52,014 nucleotides of DNA from an uncultured Parolsenella sp. (GCA_934668375.1 CAKUNF010000013.1:1-52014), one strand, 5' to 3'. Positions 35,978 through 45,185 are shown, counted from the stretch's first letter. Notes: generated by a model from the letters alone, not told the origin. Translations and numbers: made by a program.

Positions 35978-36484
35978 ATGGACGGTGAGATCGATGGCGC
36001 GGAAGAGACGGGCCAAGAGCAGCAGGGGCAGCAAGGCAACCAGGCGCCCGGCAACAACCAGCAGAAGCAGCAAGAAGCGCTGCAGATAGACGCTGCGCCC
36101 ACCGACGAGGAGATCCGCGCGGCGCTGGCAGAGCGCGACGAGAGGATCGCCGAGCTGGAGGCGCAGGTGGCCGAGGCTTCCAAGACGGTCGAGTCGGCCG
36201 AGGCGCTGGCGAAGCAGATCGAGGAGTTGAAGGCGTCCGCCGACGAGGAGCGCGTGGGCTTCGAGCTGAGGCTCGCCGGCGTCCGCAGCGTGACGGCGGC
36301 CCGGGCGCTTCTCGCCGAGCACGGCGGCGACGTCGCCAAGCTCAAGGAGGCCGAGCCGTGGCTGTTCGCGGTCGCGGAGCCCCAGGCCGGCGCGACCGGG
36401 CTTGAGCCCGCCGGTGCCGCGAAGGCCGACGACAAGGACATGAGGCGCTGGCGCGAGATCGCCGGCCTGGAGGACGAGGAGTAA
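35978..36484 (+). CDS. Phage scaffolding-like protein
   Basis: 168 residues; start at the ATG following GAGAGGCGG. Gln/Glu-rich N-terminus (around residues 8-33), then a coiled coil (about residues 45-85), with a helical C-terminus ending in charged residues. This composition and its position right before the capsid gene are typical of scaffold proteins of HK97-fold phages. It presumably organises procapsid assembly with the capsid protein. Confidence 0.75.
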   Translation: MDGEIDGAEETGQEQQGQQGNQAPGNNQQKQQEALQIDAAPTDEEIRAALAERDERIAELEAQVAEASKTVESAEALAKQIEELKASADEERVGFELRLAGVRSVTAARALLAEHGGDVAKLKEAEPWLFAVAEPQAGATGLEPAGAAKADDKDMRRWREIAGLEDEE

Positions 36485-36488
36485 GCCC

Positions 36489-37505
36489 ATGGCGAACAAG
36501 ATCGCATCCGCGAAGAACTACACGACCATCCTGGACGCCGTCTATCAGCGCGAGGCGGTTTCCTCGGTGCTGAACTCGCCGGCGAGGCTCAGCCGCGCTG
36601 GCAAGAACGCCAAGGAGATCATGATTCCGAAGATCTCGGTCACGGGACTCGGCGACTACACGCGCAACGTGGGCTACAAGACGGGCTCCATCGACTTCTC
36701 CTATGAGACGAAGACGTTCGGCTACGACCGCGGCATCAAGCTGCTCGCCGACGTGATGGACGTCGAGGAGGCCGGCGTCATGGACTGCTTCGTGCAGGCG
36801 GGCGCCGAGCTCCAGCGCACGCAGGTGGCCCCGGAGGCGGACGCCTACACGTTCGCGCAGATCGCGGGGCACGAGGGCGTGGCCGAGGACAACGACGACT
36901 TCGCCGACGCCGAGGCGGGCGACGTTCTCGCGCGCCTGCGCGAGGTGACGAGCGAGATGGACGAGGCGCAGGTCTCCACCGGAAGCCGAGTCCTGTTCAT
37001 CACGCCCACGCTCAAGGGCGTGCTCGACGACTACTCCCTCGCCAACCCGGCGCGCTCCAACCGCGTGCTCGAGCGCTTCAGCCGCGTGGTGGAGGTGCCG
37101 CAGGTGCGCTTCTGGACGCACATCGACCTGCTCTCCGGCGACGGGGACCACTTCGGCTACGCCCGCGCCGTCGGCGACTACGTGAAGACCACCGACTCCG
37201 AGCTCGTGCCCGGCAAGACCTACTACCAGAGCGCCCTAGGGTTCTACGAGCCGGTCTCCTCGCCGACGAAGAACGGACTTGCCAACTACTACGACCAGGT
37301 GGGCGCGGGCCACCCGATCAACTTCATGGTCGTGGAGAAGTCGGCCGTCATCAAGTTCGACAAGCACGTGGCCTCGCGCGTGTTCAGCCCCGACGAGCTG
37401 GAGAACCTGGACAGCTACATGATGAAGTACCGCAAGTACGGCATCGTGGAGCTCTTCGACAACAAGCTCGCCGGCGTGCGCGTGAGCGCGAACCCCAATG
37501 GCTAG
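36489..37505 (+). CDS. Major capsid protein
   Basis: 338 residues, 4 nt after the scaffold stop. N-terminal MANKIASAKNYTTILDAVYQ; the middle has YDRGIKLLADVMDVEEAGVM and the end SAVIKFDKHVASRVFSPDEL, then MKYRKYGIVELFDNKLAGV, as in HK97-fold capsid proteins of actinobacterial phages. No separate protease gene precedes it, so the scaffold may not be cleaved by a dedicated protease. Confidence 0.85.
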   Translation: MANKIASAKNYTTILDAVYQREAVSSVLNSPARLSRAGKNAKEIMIPKISVTGLGDYTRNVGYKTGSIDFSYETKTFGYDRGIKLLADVMDVEEAGVMDCFVQAGAELQRTQVAPEADAYTFAQIAGHEGVAEDNDDFADAEAGDVLARLREVTSEMDEAQVSTGSRVLFITPTLKGVLDDYSLANPARSNRVLERFSRVVEVPQVRFWTHIDLLSGDGDHFGYARAVGDYVKTTDSELVPGKTYYQSALGFYEPVSSPTKNGLANYYDQVGAGHPINFMVVEKSAVIKFDKHVASRVFSPDELENLDSYMMKYRKYGIVELFDNKLAGVRVSANPNG

Positions 37506-37863
37506 CGACGGCGCCCGCCCGGTGACGTACCGGTTCTACCTGGACTCCTACGGCGGTACCCTGCCCGCCGACGCCTTCGCCGAGGCCCTGCCCGCCGCCC
37601 TGCGTCTCATGCGCTCGGTGACGGGCGGTGCCTGGCCGGACGCCGACTGGCCCGGGCCCGACGCCGACGCCTGGCGGCGCGCGTGCTGCGCGGCGGCCGA
37701 GGCGTTCGCGGAGTTCGGCGAGGGCCGCGTGGGCGGCGTGCAGGTGGGCGACTTCAAGCTGACGAACTACATGGAGAAGGGCACGACCGGGCGCGAGGTG
37801 GCGCTCGAGGCCGTGCTCGCCGAGCTCACCGGGACGGGCGTCTCCTTCTGCGGGGTGGGATAG
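37498..37863 (+). CDS. Head-tail connector / adaptor-like protein
   Basis: 121 residues. The ATG overlaps the capsid stop by 8 nt. Helical, Ala-rich with a C-terminal strand-rich tail; size and position directly after the capsid gene fit an adaptor (Ad1 / gp6-like) protein. No clear motif, so the call rests on synteny. Confidence 0.55.
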   Translation: MASDGARPVTYRFYLDSYGGTLPADAFAEALPAALRLMRSVTGGAWPDADWPGPDADAWRRACCAAAEAFAEFGEGRVGGVQVGDFKLTNYMEKGTTGREVALEAVLAELTGTGVSFCGVG

Positions 37864-38193
37864 ATGCGCTACCTGCGACCGATACCGAGGCGCCTGCTGC
37901 CCGACGACATGCTCGTGTGGCCGAGCGACGGCGAAGGCGGCTTTTTGGCGACGCGGATGGTGCGCCACGTGCGCCTGGAGTGGGAGCAGGATGCCGTGGC
38001 TGATGCGCACCGCTCGGCCGACGCGGGGCGCGGCCGCGTGTTCGTGGACGCGGCGAACTCGGACGGGGCCTTCGAGGTGCCGGCGGGCTCGCGCGTGCTG
38101 GTGGGCGCCGGGCCGTCCATGCACGTGGTGGCGTGCAGGCGCTGCTGCGTCATTCGCGGCGTGGTGCACCACTGGGAGCTGACGCTCCGATGA
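37864..38193 (+). CDS. Head-closure-like minor capsid protein
   Basis: 109 residues with ATG immediately after the previous stop. Beta-rich (PDDMLVWPSDGEGGFLATRM, then SRVLVGAGPSMHVVACRR). The size and order (adaptor, closure) fit a stopper/head-closure protein of the gp16 type. Assigned from position and composition. Confidence 0.5.
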   Translation: MRYLRPIPRRLLPDDMLVWPSDGEGGFLATRMVRHVRLEWEQDAVADAHRSADAGRGRVFVDAANSDGAFEVPAGSRVLVGAGPSMHVVACRRCCVIRGVVHHWELTLR

Positions 38194-38579
38194 GCGCGAC
38201 GGCGATGGCGGCGGAGGTGCTCGCGGCGCTCGGCTACACGAATGTGTTCACAACCCCGCCCTCCGCGCTCGTGTGCTGCGAGCCCATCGTGCTCGGCTCC
38301 GCTGGCTGGGAGCGCGAGTCGCGCCAGTCGGACGGGAGCGAGCGCGGGCGCGAGGCCGTGCGGGTGCTGGTCTGCTGCGACGGCGCGCGCGACGCCGAGG
38401 CGACGTGCCGGGCCGTGGAGCGCGACCTGCGGGGCGCGGCGTGGCCCGCGGCCGCCGTCGATGGAGAGCGCGTCGTGGCGGTTGACACCGACATGCCCCG
38501 GGGCCTGGGCCGGGACGGCTCGGGCCGATGGCTCTGGGGATTCGACCTGGAATGCGTGGTGGTGAGGGACTATGGCTGA
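38190..38579 (+). CDS. Tail-terminator or minor capsid-like protein
   Basis: 129 residues in an ATGA overlap. Third small connector-type gene. Its alpha/beta pattern (AEVLAALGYTNVFTTPPSAL, and a C-terminal WLWGFDLECVVVRDYG) is like tail-completion/terminator proteins. In siphophages the major tail protein gene would come next; it does not here. Confidence 0.5.
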   Translation: MSATAMAAEVLAALGYTNVFTTPPSALVCCEPIVLGSAGWERESRQSDGSERGREAVRVLVCCDGARDAEATCRAVERDLRGAAWPAAAVDGERVVAVDTDMPRGLGRDGSGRWLWGFDLECVVVRDYG

Positions 38580-38742
38580 CAAGACGAGGGGCGGGCGCGG
38601 CGTGGACGACCGCGACGTGGTGCGCAAGGCGGACGCCGGGAGGCGCGCCGCCGCCGTGCGCGACGCGGGCACGACCGAGCGCATCGGGCGCGAGCAGCAG
38701 CGCCGCGCGACGGCCTACGGGCGAGCGAGGGGCCAGCTGTGA
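38572..38742 (+). CDS. Small Arg-rich phage protein
   Basis: 56 residues (MADKTRGGRGVDDRDVVRKA, and so on). ATG overlaps the upstream stop by 8 nt; its TGA overlaps the GTG of the Dit-like gene. The tiling makes it credible although no other evidence supports it. It occupies the position where tail tube and tape measure are normally encoded. Confidence 0.45.
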   Translation: MADKTRGGRGVDDRDVVRKADAGRRAAAVRDAGTTERIGREQQRRATAYGRARGQL

Positions 38743-39458
38743 GCTCGATTTCCTACTGCGGGCGGGACTTCTCGCCCTACGTTCAGGCCGAGCTTATCGA
38801 CCCCGGGGCGCACGTCGTGGCGTCCCGGTCGCTTGCCGTGCCGGGACGGGCGGGCGCGGCGCTTTTGGGCGGCGAGGTGGAGCCGCGGGTGCTCGCGGTT
38901 CGCCTTTTCTGGGACGGCGGTCTGGGCCTCGGGGACGCCGGGCGCGCCGGGGTGCGTCACCGGCTGAGGTCGTGGCTGCTCGCGCCCGCCGGCGGCGAGC
39001 TCGTCGTGCCGGGCGACCCCGAGGTGACGTACCGCGACGCGGTGTGCACCGGGTGCGACGGATGGTCGAGCCTGTTCGAGGACGGGTCGTGCGAGGTGGA
39101 GTTCACGTGCTTCGACCCGATCGCCTACGGGCGGCGCGTCGAGACGGCGGAGACCCCGGTGGTCGTCGGTGGGACGTGGCGCACCTGGCCGACCGTGCGG
39201 CTCGTGGCGGTGACCGGCGGCTCGGTGAGCGTCGGCGACGGCGGGACCGGGAGGTCCGTGCGCGTCGAGCGGGCCTTCTCGGCCGGCGACGTGGTGGAGC
39301 TCGACTTCCTCGCCGAGACGGTGCGGGTGAACGGCGCGGACGCCTCGGCCGACGTGACGCTCGACAGCGACTTCTTCGCGCTCGAGCCGGGCACGCGCCC
39401 CCTGCAGTTCTCGGGTTGCTCGGCGCATGTCGTGAGCTTCTACGAGAGGTGGGCCTGA
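38739..39458 (+). CDS. Distal tail (Dit)-like protein
   Basis: 239 residues from a GTG in a GTGA overlap. ISYCGRDFSPY and the RSLAVPGRAGAALLG stretch, then VELDFLAETVRVNGADASAD and a C-terminal VSFYERWA, match siphophage Dit proteins (TIGR01633/Sipho_tail type). Dit forms a hexameric hub between the tail tube and the tip. Its presence without a tube gene is anomalous. Confidence 0.75.
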   Translation: MSSISYCGRDFSPYVQAELIDPGAHVVASRSLAVPGRAGAALLGGEVEPRVLAVRLFWDGGLGLGDAGRAGVRHRLRSWLLAPAGGELVVPGDPEVTYRDAVCTGCDGWSSLFEDGSCEVEFTCFDPIAYGRRVETAETPVVVGGTWRTWPTVRLVAVTGGSVSVGDGGTGRSVRVERAFSAGDVVELDFLAETVRVNGADASADVTLDSDFFALEPGTRPLQFSGCSAHVVSFYERWA

Positions 39459-40642
39459 TGGCGGCGCCGACGCTGCACCTGTTCGACCGGTTCGAGGGAC
39501 GCCTGGGCATCCTGCCGACGGTGGGCGCCGTCACGCACACCGAGGAGCTCGGCGGCGAGAACACGATCGAGTTCGACTGCCTGGCCGCGCCCGAGAAGGG
39601 CGACCGGCTCGTGTGGCTCGACCCCGAGGACGGGATCTGGCGCGAGCACGAGGTGGTGCGCACCGACGAGCCGCTCGGGATGCCCGCGCACGTCTACGCG
39701 GAGTCCTCCGTCTGCGAGTGCCTGCGCGACTTCGTCGAGGAGGCGCAGCTCGTGAGCAGGACCGCCGCCCAGGCCATGGCGGCGGCGCTCGCGCCGACCC
39801 GCTGGGCGCTCGGCGCGGTGGACGTGGGAGACGCCAAGCGGGGCTGTTTGCTCTACCACACGAACGCGCTCGCGGCCCTGCGGCGCGTCGAGGAGGTCTG
39901 GGGCGGCGAGCTGGAGTGCTCGGTCGCCGTCGAGGGTGGGCGCGTCTCGTCGCGCACCGTGTCTCTGCTGTCCCGGCGGGGCCGCTGGCGCGGGGCACGG
40001 TTCTCCTACGGCAAGAACATGGCCGCCTGCACGAGGACCGTGCTCGAGGACGAGGTGTTCACCGCGCTCTACGGCTTCGGCCGGGGCCTCGCGATCGTCG
40101 GCGAGGACGGCGAGGCGACGGGCGGCTTCACGAGACGCCTCACGTTCGGCGAGGCGAACGGCGGCGTCAACTGGGTCGGCGACGAGGAGGCCCGCGAGCG
40201 CTGGGGCCGCTGGGACGCCGCGCGGGGCGAGAAGGTGCACAGCTTCGGGCAGGTGACGTTCCCGCAGTGCGAGAGGCCCGACCAGCTGCTCGCGCTCACG
40301 CGGGCGGCGCTGGCCGACGCCGTGCGCCCGAAGGTGAGCTACGAGGTGGACGTCGCCCTCATCGACGGCGGCGTGCCGGTGCGGCTCGGCGACGACGTGG
40401 CCGTGGTGGACTCCTCGCGGACGCCCGAGTGGCGGCTGCGCGCCCGCGTCGCAAGGCGCGTGCGGGAGCTCGACGCCGGGACGTGCGCGTGCCGCGTGAC
40501 GCTCGGCACCGTGGAGCGCGCGACCTGGGCGGTCGCGGCGGACACGGCGGCGCGCGTCGTGGCCGTCGAGGAGACGGCGAGCGCGGCCTCCGACAAGGTG
40601 GCCGCCATGGACGAGATCGACCTCGGGGAGATGGGGTTCTAG
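39458..40642 (+). CDS. Tail-associated (Tal / prophage endopeptidase tail)-like protein
   Basis: 394 residues. The ATG overlaps the Dit stop by 1 nt (TGATG). The N-terminal part LHLFDRFEGRLGILPTVGAV, then THTEELGGENTIEFDCLA, and the WLDPEDGIWREHEVVRTDEP stretch fit the N-terminal domain of prophage tail proteins (gp44/Tal superfamily). The C-terminus is helical (VAAMDEIDLGEMGF). It likely forms the tail tip. No peptidase domain is obvious. Confidence 0.75.
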   Translation: MAAPTLHLFDRFEGRLGILPTVGAVTHTEELGGENTIEFDCLAAPEKGDRLVWLDPEDGIWREHEVVRTDEPLGMPAHVYAESSVCECLRDFVEEAQLVSRTAAQAMAAALAPTRWALGAVDVGDAKRGCLLYHTNALAALRRVEEVWGGELECSVAVEGGRVSSRTVSLLSRRGRWRGARFSYGKNMAACTRTVLEDEVFTALYGFGRGLAIVGEDGEATGGFTRRLTFGEANGGVNWVGDEEARERWGRWDAARGEKVHSFGQVTFPQCERPDQLLALTRAALADAVRPKVSYEVDVALIDGGVPVRLGDDVAVVDSSRTPEWRLRARVARRVRELDAGTCACRVTLGTVERATWAVAADTAARVVAVEETASAASDKVAAMDEIDLGEMGF

Positions 40643-41689
40643 ATGGCTGACGTGAAGGTGGCGGCGCTCGAGCGCGACGGGCTGAAGGAGGTTACGTGGG
40701 ACGCGTGCGACGAGCTTCTCGGCGGGGCGCTCGTGGCCTCGCCGGGCGACGCGCGCGGGCGCGGGATCGCGCTCTCGGTGACGCGCGGCGGCGAGGCGGT
40801 GGACCTCACCGGGGCATCCGCCTACCTGGTGTGGCGGCACCGCGAGACGAGGCGGCGCGGGTGCGTGCCTTTCTCGGCCGACGACGCGTCCCAGGGGCGC
40901 TTCTCCGTGTTCTACCCCGCGGCCATGGCGTCCGAGGAGGGCACCGTGGAGGCGCAGGTGATGCTGAGCTGGGGCGGGCGGGCCCTGAGCTCGCGGACGT
41001 TCTCCATCCGCGTCGAGCGCGTTCTCGCGGGCGACGGCGGCGACGAGGACGGATTCTCGATGTTCGTCGAGGCGATCAAGCGCCTGGAGGGCATGGCGCT
41101 CGACGCGGTGGACGCCGCAGGCGCCGCCGCCGACGCGGCGCAGGGCGCGGCCGACAGACTGCTCGCGGCGAAGGAGGCCGGCGAGTTCGACGGCGCTCCG
41201 GGGCGCGACGGGGTTGACGGCAGCGATGGCGCCCCGGGCCGCGACGGACGTGACGGCACCGACGGGGCGCCCGGCCGCGACGGCAAGGACGGCGCCCCGG
41301 GACGTGACGGCGCGCCCGGCGAGAAGGGCGAGAAGGGCGACCCCGGGGAGCCGGGCCCCAGGGGCGCGGCGTTCACCTTCGCGGACTTCACGGCCGGGCA
41401 GCTCGCCTCCCTCAAGGGGCCGAAGGGCGACCCCGGCGCCGACGGCGCCGCGGGAGAACGGGGCGAGACCGGACCGCAGGGTCCGCGCGGCGAGGCCGGG
41501 CCTACGGGGCCGCAGGGAGAGCGCGGGCCGGAGGGCGCGCAGGGCGAGCCGGGAGAACGAGGGCCCCAGGGACCCAAGGGAGAGCCCGGCAAGAACGGCG
41601 CATCCCCCGACCTGTCTGCCTACGCGACGAGGGAGTACGTGGACGGGAAGCTCGCGGAGATCCAGTCGCTCGAGGGGGTGTCGTTCTGA
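40643..41689 (+). CDS. Baseplate upper / collagen-like tail fibre protein
   Basis: 348 residues. Residues 1-180 resemble the BppU/DUF2479 baseplate domain ([20 protein letters not shown], then SARTFSI-like strands). An Ala-rich helix follows, then about 35 Gly-X-Y triplets in two tracts ([19 protein letters not shown] and [19 protein letters not shown]) broken by a short insert. C-terminal [20 protein letters not shown]. Gly-X-Y tracts form extended trimeric fibre shafts in phages; the end likely carries the receptor-binding partner encoded next. Confidence 0.8.
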   Translation: MADVKVAALERDGLKEVTWDACDELLGGALVASPGDARGRGIALSVTRGGEAVDLTGASAYLVWRHRETRRRGCVPFSADDASQGRFSVFYPAAMASEEGTVEAQVMLSWGGRALSSRTFSIRVERVLAGDGGDEDGFSMFVEAIKRLEGMALDAVDAAGAAADAAQGAADRLLAAKEAGEFDGAPGRDGVDGSDGAPGRDGRDGTDGAPGRDGKDGAPGRDGAPGEKGEKGDPGEPGPRGAAFTFADFTAGQLASLKGPKGDPGADGAAGERGETGPQGPRGEAGPTGPQGERGPEGAQGEPGERGPQGPKGEPGKNGASPDLSAYATREYVDGKLAEIQSLEGVSF

Positions 41690-43065
41690 TGGCCGTCGGG
41701 AAGGTCTCCACGAGGGTGCTCACCGACATCGCGAACGCGATCCGGCAGCAGAACGGGACGTCGACGCCGTACAAGCCGCGCGAGATGGCGGCGGCCGTGG
41801 CCGCGCTCGACGGCACCAAAGCAGGGACGCCCGGCGTCGAGGCGTACAAGGAGCTCGAGCAGGGCGTCGTGTCCTCGAAGGCGCTCGCCGCGATCGGTGC
41901 GGCGATTCGCGCGCAGAACGGCGAGACGACCAAATACAAACCATCCGAGATGGCCGCGGCGATCCTCTCGCTCGAGTGGGGCGCGGGCCTCAAGGTGCGC
42001 GCCCTGCTGCTTGAGGGCGGGGTCGTGGAGTTCAACTACCTGGACTCGAGGCGCTCCGCCGTCGGAGCCACCGTCGTGCAGGCGTTCGACGTGGACCTGG
42101 CCGGGTACGCCTCGGCCGACGCGCGCCCCTGGAAGGACGTGAGGGCCCAGGTCAAGACGGTGCGCCTGGACGCGTCGCTCAAGGGCGCGGGCATCAAGAG
42201 CTGCGCCTACTGGTTCAACGGGTTCTCCGCGCTGCGCATGGTCATCGGCTTCGAGAACCTCGCGGGCATGGAGGACGCGACGCAGCTGTTCACGAGCTGC
42301 TCGGAGCTGCGAACGATCACGGCGACCTCGTTCGACCCCTCCACAATCAAGAAAAGCGCGAGCGTGCTCTACGGGTGCACGCGCCTCGTCGGCGGGACGG
42401 ACGGCTTCGTGCCGACGAGCGCGAGCGGGGTCTCCGTGCTCAAGGTGGGCGCGGGCGGCGTGCTGACCCACCCCGAGGACGACTCGCGCACCTGGCTGAA
42501 CGCGACGCTGTTCGCCGACGGGGAGCTTTGCATCGGCCTTGCCCGCGCCGATGCGACGGGCCGCGAGGTCGTGGCGAGCGGCGACCTCTGCGCGAACGCC
42601 AGGTACACCGCGATCATGTGCGCGCCCTGGTCGGGCGTCCCCAAGCAGGTGCGGCGCGTGACGATTGCCGAAGACGCGTCGAGGCTCGCCGCGGTGAACC
42701 TGAACTACTGGTTCTACGGGTGCACGGCGCTGGAGTCGGTGGAGGGGCTCTCGAGGCTGCGCGGCGTGTCGTGCATGAACTACACGTTCAGCACGTGCAC
42801 CGCCCTGGCATCGGTCGACCTGCGCGGCATGGACCCGGCCTCGCTCACGAGCCTGTCCTACACGTTCGCGTCCTGCGCGTCGCTCGCGAGGATCGTGGTG
42901 GACGCGTCCTGGGCGCTGCCGAAGGGGTGCGCGGGCGCGCAGACGTTCTACAACTGCAAGGCGCTCGTGGGCGGCAACGGGACGGCGTTTTCCTCCGGCA
43001 ACGCGGGGTATGCGATGATGCGGGTGGATGCCGAGGGGTCTCCGGGATACCTCACGGCCGGATAG
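41689..43065 (+). CDS. BspA/DUF285-like repeat receptor-binding fibre
   Basis: 458 residues; the start overlaps the upstream stop by one base. The N-terminus has two copies of about 35 residues (KVSTRVLTDIANAIRQQNGT and SSKALAAIGAAIRAQNGETT, each followed by a YKP..EMAAA helix). The rest holds short leucine-rich repeats of the BspA/DUF285 kind (WFYGCTALESVEGL, TFSTCTALASVDL, TFASCASLARIVV, TFYNCKALVGG). BspA-like repeats are frequent in adhesins of gut and oral bacteria. Probably the host-recognition tip. Confidence 0.75.
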   Translation: MAVGKVSTRVLTDIANAIRQQNGTSTPYKPREMAAAVAALDGTKAGTPGVEAYKELEQGVVSSKALAAIGAAIRAQNGETTKYKPSEMAAAILSLEWGAGLKVRALLLEGGVVEFNYLDSRRSAVGATVVQAFDVDLAGYASADARPWKDVRAQVKTVRLDASLKGAGIKSCAYWFNGFSALRMVIGFENLAGMEDATQLFTSCSELRTITATSFDPSTIKKSASVLYGCTRLVGGTDGFVPTSASGVSVLKVGAGGVLTHPEDDSRTWLNATLFADGELCIGLARADATGREVVASGDLCANARYTAIMCAPWSGVPKQVRRVTIAEDASRLAAVNLNYWFYGCTALESVEGLSRLRGVSCMNYTFSTCTALASVDLRGMDPASLTSLSYTFASCASLARIVVDASWALPKGCAGAQTFYNCKALVGGNGTAFSSGNAGYAMMRVDAEGSPGYLTAG

Positions 43066-43083
43066 GGCGCACCGGTTGAAACG

Positions 43084-43136
43084 GGCACCCCGGAAGGCGG
43101 CGCAGGCGTCCTTCCTGCGCCGGCTGCCGGGGTGTG
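43084..43136 (+). terminator. Stem-loop at the end of the fibre operon
   Basis: CACCCCGG (43086-43093) pairs with CCGGGGTG (43127-43134), enclosing CGGCGCAGG/CCTGCGCCG. It separates the plus-strand fibre genes from the opposing cassette. No T-run. Confidence 0.5.
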
Positions 43137-43191
43137 CGCGCCGCCCGGGAGACGCGTGTGGGCGGCGGGATGTGGCGGCGTGGGCTGAGGG

Positions 43192-43566
43192 CTATTCGAG
43201 GGCCCCAGCGAACTCGTCGAGGAGCTTCCGGGAGGAGTGTTGATGTATCAAGCCCTCCTTCGCGTAAGCCCCCATTCGAATTTCCCCTCCGCTTACCAGA
43301 GCCACGAAGAGCACGGGGTTCATCTTTGCGGTCCCGCCCTTAATGATTGCGGCGACCTCGCCGACCTCAGGCAAGTCCGCGATGACAGTGCCCTTCCTCA
43401 GAGCAAGCGCCCTTATCTGCCCAAAGGGGTCTTTCGATTCCGAGCTCGCGGATGCAAATGCGGTGCCTCTCGCGAAGCTCTTGTCAGAAACGGAGTCTCC
43501 TAATTCGCACAGCGAAGGCGCAAACTCGTTGGCCAGCCTCCTGAGCTCGTTTTTAATCTCCTTCAT
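43192..43566 (-). CDS. Unknown small protein of the antisense cassette
   Basis: 124 residues; the start ATG lies in an ATGA overlap with the upstream gene's stop and is preceded by GAGGAGGACGC. Soluble, with a glycine-containing beta-rich middle (KGTVIADLPEVGEVAAIIKG) and a helical end. No domain recognised. Strict 4-nt coupling with the large membrane gene indicates a two-gene unit: a regulator, immunity or effector partner. AT-richer than flanking phage genes. Confidence 0.65.
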   Translation of the reverse strand: MKEIKNELRRLANEFAPSLCELGDSVSDKSFARGTAFASASSESKDPFGQIRALALRKGTVIADLPEVGEVAAIIKGGTAKMNPVLFVALVSGGEIRMGAYAKEGLIHQHSSRKLLDEFAGALE

Positions 43567-45035
43567 TCTGCGTCCTCCTCAGCGATCTCTTCGAGAACTC
43601 CGATGAGTCCCTCCTCGATCTTGGAGTCGAGACTTCCCTCTATCCGAGCCCTTTCAGCGATAATTTTGTCGGCTTCCGGACGTATCAGACTGTGTGCAAA
43701 TGCCTCCCGATCCTTCGATGAGTACATATCTTTGAGGGTCTTTCCCGTCAGTGTCTCTCCTACGGTTTCGGCCAAGCGCTTCACTTCGTCCTCGCTCATG
43801 AGATTGTCCGTTGCGACAACGGTGACAACCTTGCTGACGACCTCGGCCATCTCGTCCGCGTCGTCTTTTATGAACAGGCCGACTGCGGCGTTCGCTATTG
43901 CGCCGGCTGCCGCGCCGCCGCCCATCGAGCCGACGAGTCCGCCGATAATCGACCCGATTCCCGGCATTACCATCGTCCCAAGTGCGGCCCCTCCGACCCA
44001 TCCGGCGGAGCCTCCAGCGACGGCCCCGAGGGTGCTCGTCAGATTCTTTGCGAGCTGGCCGGCCGATATTCTGCCCCTCACGATGTCGGCGATGTCGAAC
44101 GTCGACAGGACGATGACCGTCAGGCCTGCCACGACGGCATTCCCCCTGAGCAGCTTTGCCGCGCTTTTCATCGCGGCCGCCCCGTATATGGGAGCGCCCG
44201 AGCGAAATGCGTTGACGATCACCGCGCAAGCCTTTGGGCCAAGAGCCTGGGCTATGCCTTCGGTTCCCGCGACCATTGCGCTATTCAAGCCAGCCTTGAG
44301 CAGCTGGCTCGAGAGCACCGAGACCACGAAAGACGTTCCGCCGACCTTGAGTCCGCTTGCGGCCGCGGCCTTCGCCGCGACCTCGGGAGAGTCGCCTCGC
44401 CAAACACTCGCCCCGAACGTAATCACGGCGCTCACTCCGAAGGCGGAAGCGGCTGTAACGGCACCGTTGGTTGCGTCGAACTTCAGGGAATCGATGTTTC
44501 CGGCCTTGGCGATGTTTCTGGCCTGCTTGTACGTGTAGTTCCCTCGGCGAACAATTTCCTCGGCCTTTGCGGGATCCTTTACGTTGTCGACTTGCCCGTT
44601 GAGGATCTTCTCGCGCATCCTCTCGACGGCCCTTTCGTATATCGCATCGTCTTTCGGCACCTCGATGCACATGGGTTCGCCGCTGTCGTTAACGTATCGA
44701 AGCGCACCCTTCCCCCCGTCGGCGAAACAGGCGTCTATGGCGCAACGGCCATCCTGGTAGTACTTGGATTGGATATATCTGCCGTTGACCATCCGGTCGG
44801 GGCCGTTCTTGGCGAAGTCGTCCCCCAGTCCCTCGTGGACCTTCTTGCCGTGAAGTTTGTCGGCAAGGTCGTTTGCCTGCTCGGCGGCAAACCCATGGCC
44901 CTGCCGTGCATGGAATTTCTCCTGGTCATAGAGCTGGTTGATGTTCCTGCGAGCGCCCATGGCCCTTCCGCCGACCTCTGCGGCACGGTTTTTCTGCTTG
45001 GGCTTTGGTTTAAGCGGCTCCTTCTTTTCGGCCAT
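43563..45035 (-). CDS. Multi-pass glycine-zipper membrane protein with N-terminal soluble domain
   Basis: 490 residues; start at 45035 after AAGGGG. Residues 1-165 are soluble, with GHGFAAEQANDLADKL and NGPDRMVNGRYIQSKYY. The latter has a D-x7-QxK spacing vaguely like Q-variant PD-(D/E)xK nucleases, but this is speculative. About five hydrophobic segments follow (e.g. GAVAGGSAGWVGGAALGTMV, GSIIGGLVGSMGGGAAAGAI), rich in GxxxG, as in pore-forming or membrane-packing proteins. The last 100 residues are acidic and helical. A -10-like TAGAAT lies 48-53 nt upstream (45083-45088). It has the features of an abortive-infection membrane effector; no family recognised. Confidence 0.65.
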   Translation of the reverse strand: MAEKKEPLKPKPKQKNRAAEVGGRAMGARRNINQLYDQEKFHARQGHGFAAEQANDLADKLHGKKVHEGLGDDFAKNGPDRMVNGRYIQSKYYQDGRCAIDACFADGGKGALRYVNDSGEPMCIEVPKDDAIYERAVERMREKILNGQVDNVKDPAKAEEIVRRGNYTYKQARNIAKAGNIDSLKFDATNGAVTAASAFGVSAVITFGASVWRGDSPEVAAKAAAASGLKVGGTSFVVSVLSSQLLKAGLNSAMVAGTEGIAQALGPKACAVIVNAFRSGAPIYGAAAMKSAAKLLRGNAVVAGLTVIVLSTFDIADIVRGRISAGQLAKNLTSTLGAVAGGSAGWVGGAALGTMVMPGIGSIIGGLVGSMGGGAAAGAIANAAVGLFIKDDADEMAEVVSKVVTVVATDNLMSEDEVKRLAETVGETLTGKTLKDMYSSKDREAFAHSLIRPEADKIIAERARIEGSLDSKIEEGLIGVLEEIAEEDAE

Positions 45036-45185
45036 AGTCTGCCCCTTTTCTCCGCCCAAGTTCGAGCGATGCCTTTCCGCGTATTCTACCTCGCGTTTTC
45101 CAGGATCGATTCAGCTGCCAGCTGATTTGTGACCGCAACGGATGATTGGCCCGACAGGTGAAACCCGAGGAATCAGGGGGTGTCG

